The translations under genes were made by a program, and so were the position numbers. Under the pieces are notes generated by a model. That model was not told the origin of the DNA. It saw only the letters and a program-made list of their open reading frames with translations, and made no database searches. From IMG/VR virus record IMGVR_UViG_3300010883_000181, positions 1 to 34,459 of that record: a stretch of 34,459 bases of DNA; one strand, given 5' to 3'. Position 1 is the first letter of the stretch. Each line of letters starts with the position of its first letter. Of the stretch, positions 31,251-34,459 are shown one piece after another. Origin of the DNA: a virus.

Positions 31251-31639
31251 TCGTTATTCCTCCAATGTTGTTTTGCTGTCTTTCTTGAATTAGCAGAACC
31301 TACAAATCTACTATCGTATCTTGAACCTTCAACTGATGCTGTCGTATTAGCAATTGTTGTAGTATTCCTAATAGCACTAAGTACTCTCATATCCCTTTTA
31401 CTTAGAGAATGTTTCTTATTCAATAAATCTTCCAGGGTTTTTAGTTGTTCTTTACTCTTAGTAATGGCCCGTCTTTTATTCATCTCTTTAATTTTCAATG
31501 CACTATTACCAAGTTCTACTCCGTAGTTTTTCATATCCATATCCGCTTTATCCAAAATGGCCACTTCAATAGTAACCAATTCTGATTCCTGCTTCGCAAT
31601 TTTATTCTTCTTCGCTAATATTTTTTCGTTCAGTTTCAT
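31247..31639 (-). CDS. Basic coiled-coil protein
   Basis: The first 95 residues are a Lys- and Glu-rich coiled coil; the C-terminal 35 residues are Ser/Thr/Arg-rich and probably disordered (TTTIANTTASVEGSRYDSRF). It overlaps the upstream gene by 38 bases and ends in ATGA with the next one. No family recognised. Confidence 0.66.
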   Translation of the reverse strand: MKLNEKILAKKNKIAKQESELVTIEVAILDKADMDMKNYGVELGNSALKIKEMNKRRAITKSKEQLKTLEDLLNKKHSLSKRDMRVLSAIRNTTTIANTTASVEGSRYDSRFVGSANSRKTAKQHWRNNE

Positions 31640-31778
31640 AACTATCCCTCATTTCTCTTACAATTGTTTTACACTTGAGCCAATTGCCAGCCCTTCCATT
31701 GGTAAAAATATACCATGCTATTTTGTCATCGCTAAAATCATTCTCTAGCATGTAGTGAATCTTGCTCATTTTACTCAT
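31602..31778 (-). CDS. 58-residue protein of unknown function
   Basis: It contains FSDDKIAWYIFTNGRAGNW, which may be a small helix-turn-helix-like unit, and an acidic tail. The ATG at 31778 has GAGGG six bases upstream and is preferred over 31784. It overlaps both neighbours. Confidence 0.6.
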   Translation of the reverse strand: MSKMSKIHYMLENDFSDDKIAWYIFTNGRAGNWLKCKTIVREMRDSYETERKNISEEE

Positions 31779-32058
31779 TACCATCCCTCATCGAGATTAA
31801 CAATAAAGTAAGATAACCTATCAGGTCTTTAATGACATCTTCATCAGATTCCATATTATCATTACCTTGCATGAGTCTATTTAATTTATCATCTATTCTG
31901 ATTCTGATTCCTGCGCCAATCCCATTTCGCTCGTCACCGAGATTATTACTAAAGATTTTTATTGGCTTCATAACAGAATCGCCATATTGTTCATTCTTAG
32001 CAATCAGAAAATCTCTAATTTCATTCATCGTTTTTTCTATCTTTTTAGTAGTGTCCAT
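31771..32058 (-). CDS. DUF1599/MazG-like all-alpha nucleotide pyrophosphohydrolase
   Basis: The spacing of KNEQYGDS, then IRIRIDDKLNRL, then ESDEDVIKDLIGYLTLL is the DUF1599 pattern, related to MazG-type all-alpha NTP pyrophosphohydrolases; Glu and Asp in the last two segments would bind magnesium. Such viral enzymes may clean up nucleotide pools or lower alarmone signals. It is the first gene of the leftward array, next to the large control region, so it is expected to be early. The start follows GCCGGTGAAAAT. Confidence 0.7.
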   Translation of the reverse strand: MDTTKKIEKTMNEIRDFLIAKNEQYGDSVMKPIKIFSNNLGDERNGIGAGIRIRIDDKLNRLMQGNDNMESDEDVIKDLIGYLTLLLISMRDGNE

Positions 32059-32108
32059 ATTTTCACCGGCTTATTCATTATTCTATTCTAACACCTTACA
32101 AAAAGTCA

Positions 32109-32119
32109 TACAAATTGTA
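32109..32119. repeat. Palindrome TACAAATTGTA (iteron copy 1)
   Basis: A perfect 5-bp inverted repeat around one base. Related sequences occur at 32140-32154, 32190-32200, 32362-32373 and, reversed, near 32337 and 32548. Confidence 0.6.
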
Positions 32120-32139
32120 GGCTATTCCCATTATCCCAT

Positions 32140-32154
32140 CATACAAAATGTATG
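32140..32154. repeat. Palindrome CATACAAAATGTATG (iteron copy 2)
   Basis: Perfect 6-bp arms around AAA, the most complete copy of the repeated site. It lies 82 bases upstream of the first leftward gene, so it could also be an operator. Confidence 0.65.
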
Positions 32155-32261
32155 AGATAACAGAATGTTTGGGATAACAGTATTATCTTATACAAAATGA
32201 TAACTATTCCCGTTTTCCCACTTTTCCCACTCCTACCTTGTCTCATATAGGCTCTCACGGG

Positions 32262-32285
32262 GAAGAAGAAGAAGAAGAAGAAGAA
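32262..32285. repeat. (GAA)8 microsatellite in a purine-rich tract
   Basis: Eight GAA units in a row, continued by GAGAA, AAGAAAG and AGAGAAAAGGG to about 32330. Long purine tracts can form triplex or easily melted DNA; slippage may change the copy number. Confidence 0.85.
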
Positions 32286-32609
32286 GAGAATTAGTAAGAA
32301 AGAAAGAGAAAAGGGTAAAAGAGACTAACTTAAACACAATGTATTACATAATTATAATATCTAATACAAAATGTTTTCCCATAGCAAGGGAAATTGTGGG
32401 AAATCCCACTGTTAAAATTAAGTCACTCAAAATGAAACACTTATTTAAACAAAATAAGATAGAAGGAGAATAATATAATAAAGATATATTATTGCGATTA
32501 GATATAGTTTATATATTGTTTAGGAGTTTATTAAACATATAACACATATTGTATGAAATAATCATAGGTCTTGATGCCCAATGGACACCCAATGCGACCC
32601 CCGCCCCCT

Positions 32610-32646
32610 TATAAGGCATAGGCCACCCTCGGCTACTCGCCTTATA
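32610..32646. other. Strong GC-containing hairpin in the control region
   Basis: TATAAGGC (32610-32617) pairs with GCCTTATA (32639-32646), and inside it TAGGCC pairs with GGCTA with one bulged base. It lies in the only GC-rich part of the intergenic region and may be an origin structure, terminator-like element or small RNA. Confidence 0.5.
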
Positions 32647-32687
32647 GACCGAATAGAGTGACCTTAACCTAAGTTTAACGGGCAAAC

Positions 32688-32699
32688 AACCATATGGTT
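32688..32699. promoter_or_regulatory. AACCATATGGTT palindrome, copy 1
   Basis: A perfect 12-bp palindrome about 60 bases upstream of the rightward gene at 32759. GAACCTTACAACC and TTTAGTG follow it, as similar elements follow copy 3 at 33948. Confidence 0.55.
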
Positions 32700-32758
32700 C
32701 ATGCTTTGCTAAGAACCTTACAACCTTTTACCTATTGTATTTAGTGCGAGGAATCAAA

Positions 32759-33094
32759 ATGAAGAGAGTACTTAGTAAAATCAATTGGACTGAAAAGAAG
32801 TGGAACAAGTTCGCAGTATCTATGGCAGAATTAAGAAAGGTGCTAATGGCTGAAAGTCTTGTTTCCGTTGGTACAGATGTGGAAGATTTTTTAGCAGATA
32901 TGAAAGTTATATTTCTTATGGTAGAAAGAAAGATTGTTTGGGCTTTTGCATTTGACGACGCTGTACGCCTACAATATTACAATAAAAGGTTGAATAGATA
33001 CTATACCGATTTGAGAAATGAATTTGACCAACTCTACAATATCGAAGATATTCAAAAAGATAAATTACAATATTTCAAAAAACGATGGGCTTAA
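32759..33094 (+). CDS. 111-residue protein of unknown function, first rightward gene
   Basis: The ATG at 32759 has GCGAGG about seven bases upstream. The protein is predicted all-helical with a basic start (MKRVLSKINWTEKKWNKF) and a C terminus rich in Tyr and Lys. It transcribes away from the candidate origin, opposite to the replication genes, under the AACCATATGG element. I do not recognise the family; an origin- or DNA-binding role is possible. Confidence 0.7.
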   Translation: MKRVLSKINWTEKKWNKFAVSMAELRKVLMAESLVSVGTDVEDFLADMKVIFLMVERKIVWAFAFDDAVRLQYYNKRLNRYYTDLRNEFDQLYNIEDIQKDKLQYFKKRWA

Positions 33095-33192
33095 TTTAGC
33101 CACTCACCAATTATTCATGCAAGGTTTGAAAAGGTTTTAGGTTTTTATAGGTTCATCAGTTCCTATATTTTTCATTTTAACCCCTCCGAGAT

Positions 33193-33213
33193 AAAAAAAC
33201 CGTGGTAGGTTTT
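33193..33213 (-). terminator. Hairpin and T-run, probable leftward terminator
   Basis: AAAACC (33196-33201) and GGTTTT (33208-33213) form a 6-bp stem with a 6-base loop. Read leftwards, the stem is followed by seven T. It would stop transcripts from the leftward gene at 33394-33891. The 33095-33393 space also holds an AACCATATGGTT copy and no convincing gene. Confidence 0.45.
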
Positions 33214-33245
33214 CCTTGCACCCTCTAAGGTTCACACAAAGTTAG

Positions 33246-33257
33246 AACCATATGGTT
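33246..33257. promoter_or_regulatory. AACCATATGGTT palindrome, copy 2
   Basis: Identical to copy 1. It lies in the space between two converging genes, so its role is less clear than that of the other copies. A 38-codon rightward frame starts just after it but lacks a ribosome-binding site. Confidence 0.5.
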
Positions 33258-33369
33258 TTAAAAATGAAATGTATACGCATCTTTGTGAAGTATAATAAAA
33301 CCCTCGAAAGGTGGATTTTTATTTTTGTGGTGAGAATCCATAACTCACACGCTCTAAGAGCCGTTTTGA

Positions 33370-33386
33370 GACTGATTTAATCAATC
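33370..33386 (-). terminator. Possible hairpin after the leftward gene at 33394
   Basis: On the minus strand GATTGAT and ATCAGTC pair over 7 bp with one G-U, eight bases beyond the stop codon. No T-run follows, so it may be an mRNA-end stabiliser rather than a terminator. Confidence 0.3.
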
Positions 33387-33393
33387 TTCTTCT

Positions 33394-33891
33394 TCAAGAA
33401 GCATCGGGTACAACCTCTTGAGGAAAGGTCGGAGACTCCCAATTCAAGCCATCCTTATGCAAAGCCTTGAAAGATGTCATATCCGAAGAATGTTTTCGGT
33501 CGGCGAATTGCTCACCATCTCGATACGCATACTTCTTTGAATCTTTGGTGTATGTCAAAACGCCTGTGTAATTGTTGAAAAAATCAATCCATACTTGACG
33601 GTTGCCATCGGCCTTCAAAGTCATGTTATCAGTAATCGCTTTATCAAGTCGTTCAACAGACCAACCTTCAAAACCTTCGGCAGAATATTCGGTCTTCAAT
33701 TGAGCGACCATATCCGAGCGTTTGTTGGCATCTCTATTCCCTCGACGAATGGTTAATTCTGTTGATGCTATCCGGTCTTCATCATCATCATTCGCAGGTT
33801 TGAACGCTTTCATCCACTCATTGAGAGGGGCTAAAAAGGCAATCCATTTTTCATCGTTTGTCCACTTGTTTTTCTTTGTTTCTTTGGCCAT
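33394..33891 (-). CDS. 165-residue protein with distinct codon use, unknown function
   Basis: The sequence is clearly richer in G and C than its neighbours, with many codons ending in C or G, as in highly expressed or recently acquired genes. The protein has a Lys-rich N terminus (AKETKKNKWTNDEKW), acidic DDDEDR, and a Tyr- and Trp-containing C-terminal half. The ATG at 33891 follows GTGGTTGATATT. It is transcribed from the divergent region that also serves the gene at 34015. It may be an abundant DNA-binding or virion-internal protein; I do not recognise it. Confidence 0.7.
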   Translation of the reverse strand: MAKETKKNKWTNDEKWIAFLAPLNEWMKAFKPANDDDEDRIASTELTIRRGNRDANKRSDMVAQLKTEYSAEGFEGWSVERLDKAITDNMTLKADGNRQVWIDFFNNYTGVLTYTKDSKKYAYRDGEQFADRKHSSDMTSFKALHKDGLNWESPTFPQEVVPDAS

Positions 33892-33947
33892 AATATCAAC
33901 CACACAGTGCCATTTCATTAGGAGGATAAGGTATTCCACAAAGTTGC

Positions 33948-33958
33948 AACCATATGGT
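33948..33958. promoter_or_regulatory. AACCATATGGT palindrome, copy 3, between divergent genes
   Basis: The site is placed symmetrically, 57 bases from the leftward start at 33891 and 57 bases from the rightward start at 34015. GAACCTTATACC and TTTAGTG follow on the right, as after copy 1. This suits a shared operator or activator site. Confidence 0.55.
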
Positions 33959-34014
33959 AAGGCCTCTTTGGGGCACGAACCTTATACCATTTCTACTAAT
34001 CTTTAGTGGTTATT

Positions 34015-34350
34015 ATGATAACAGAAAAGATAATTTGGGGCAACCTACTATACAAAGACGGCACAGTTAGCAAATCATTTAGATATGTTTGTGATACAAT
34101 GAAAGAATTTAGCGCAGTAGCACATAAATGTATTGTGACAGAAAGGCAATATTCGGGAGACATAAAAAATAAAACTATAACAGTAATTACTTATGTTCCC
34201 TTTATTCCTGAAAATCTACCTGAAGATTTATTAGATGAATTCGTTGAAATAATTGATGAACATGAATTCGCTTTAGATAAGACGAAATGTATAAAGGAAA
34301 TTGTCGGGAATTGTGTCTGCGATGAATGCTGGATGGAGGAAGAAGAATGA
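34015..34350 (+). CDS. 111-residue protein with C-terminal CxCDEC motif
   Basis: The body looks mixed alpha/beta (KTITVITYVPFIPENLPEDLLDEF), and the end carries CVCDEC followed by an acidic tail. With the earlier Cys residues it may bind zinc. The ATG at 34015 follows GTGGTTATT; the frame also reaches a GTG at 34006. Its end overlaps the next gene (ATGA). Family unknown. Confidence 0.7.
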   Translation: MITEKIIWGNLLYKDGTVSKSFRYVCDTMKEFSAVAHKCIVTERQYSGDIKNKTITVITYVPFIPENLPEDLLDEFVEIIDEHEFALDKTKCIKEIVGNCVCDECWMEEEE

Positions 34351-34459
34351 AATTTTTTAAGAAAGAAACAAAAGAAGAAGAAAAGGTAGAGCCTGTTGCT
34401 AAGAATTTTACTATTAAACTAAAACAGGACCGGAATAAAATCTGGATTTGTGAAAGTGC
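34347..34459 (+). CDS. Start of a further rightward gene (3' partial)
   Basis: The ATG overlaps the stop of the previous gene (ATGA), and the frame stays open to the window end. The visible 37 residues begin with a Lys/Glu-rich stretch (MKFFKKETKEEEKVEP) and then a beta-like segment (NFTIKLKQDRNKIWICES). Too little is seen to name it. Confidence 0.6.
   Translation, partial: MKFFKKETKEEEKVEPVAKNFTIKLKQDRNKIWICES

Larger units (their letters stand above)
32059..32758. other. 700-base intergenic control region, candidate replication origin
   Basis: No gene is seen in this divergent region. From left to right it holds TACAAA(A/T)TGTA palindromes and half sites (32109-32400), several TTTCCCA or TATCCCA copies and their complements (32120-32420), an eightfold GAA repeat in a purine-rich tract (32262-32330), a very AT-rich stretch (32440-32560), a GC-rich hairpin (32610-32646) and an AACCATATGGTT palindrome (32688-32699). 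Repeats, an AT-rich zone and divergent transcription together are typical of an origin or early promoter region. Confidence 0.55.

Noticed and set aside
33137-33175. 12-codon leftward frame with a strong GGAGGGG site upstream
   Set aside because: It is too short to support as a gene; the site may be coincidental or a remnant. It could be a leader peptide, but no gene follows on that strand.
33264-33380. 38-codon rightward frame just after the second AACCATATGGTT copy
   Set aside because: It has no ribosome-binding site, its sequence looks random, and it ends close to a converging gene.

Overview
The window looks like about 34 kb of a tailed double-stranded DNA virus of a marine archaeon. It most resembles the magroviruses, which infect Marine Group II (Poseidoniales) Euryarchaeota. 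The reasons are an AT-rich genome, very densely packed genes, and an almost complete archaeal-type replication set: family B DNA polymerase with a C-terminal PCNA-binding peptide, PCNA, clamp-loader small subunit, archaeo-eukaryotic primase, XPF/Hef-type nuclease, RadA/Sak4-like ATPase, ATP-dependent DNA ligase and an AAA+ helicase-like ATPase. Structural genes are nearly absent; only the 3' end of one rightward gene at the left edge could be a virion gene. No integrase, insertion sequence, rRNA or CRISPR array was seen. The host assignment is inference from gene content.

Layout. Positions 3-425 hold the end of a rightward beta-rich gene. From 32058 leftwards to 539 runs one array of leftward genes, mostly joined by 1-14 base stop/start overlaps (ATGA, GTGA, TAATG). 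Read in the direction of transcription it holds: (a) 32058-29854, small early-type proteins including a MazG/DUF1599-like protein, a winged-helix protein and a ubiquitin-like protein; (b) 29720-25320, small genes, three tRNA genes (Leu-TAA, Arg-TCT, Met-CAT) and a class II ribonucleotide reductase; (c) 25317-19722, a large uncharacterised pair, a TFB-like transcription factor, an E1/ThiF-like enzyme, a JAMM protease and a possible histone-fold protein; (d) 19725-10759, DNA ligase, many small zinc-finger proteins, clamp loader, a likely single-stranded-DNA-binding protein, RadA-like ATPase and PCNA; (e) 10762-539, a GMP reductase/IMPDH-like enzyme, DNA polymerase, HNH and Cas4-like nucleases, primase, XPF-like nuclease, helicase-like ATPase and DEDD exonuclease. 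To the right of 32059 lies a 700-base AT-rich intergenic region with palindromic repeats, a polypurine tract and a strong hairpin. It is a good candidate for a replication origin or master control region. Rightward and leftward genes of unknown function follow, linked by a repeated AACCATATGG palindrome.

The most interesting system is a possible virus-encoded ubiquitin-like pathway. It comprises a Prok_Ub/ThiS-like beta-grasp protein ending in Gly-Gly-Ser-Cys (29854-30060), an E1-like adenylating enzyme (21734-22291) and a JAMM protease with a complete HxH-x7-SxxD motif (20347-20802) that could expose the Gly-Gly terminus. The E1-like gene follows directly on a TFB-like gene, so the virus may combine its own transcription initiation factor with a protein-modification or sulfur-transfer pathway. 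All functional statements come from reading motifs in the translated sequence; no database search was run.
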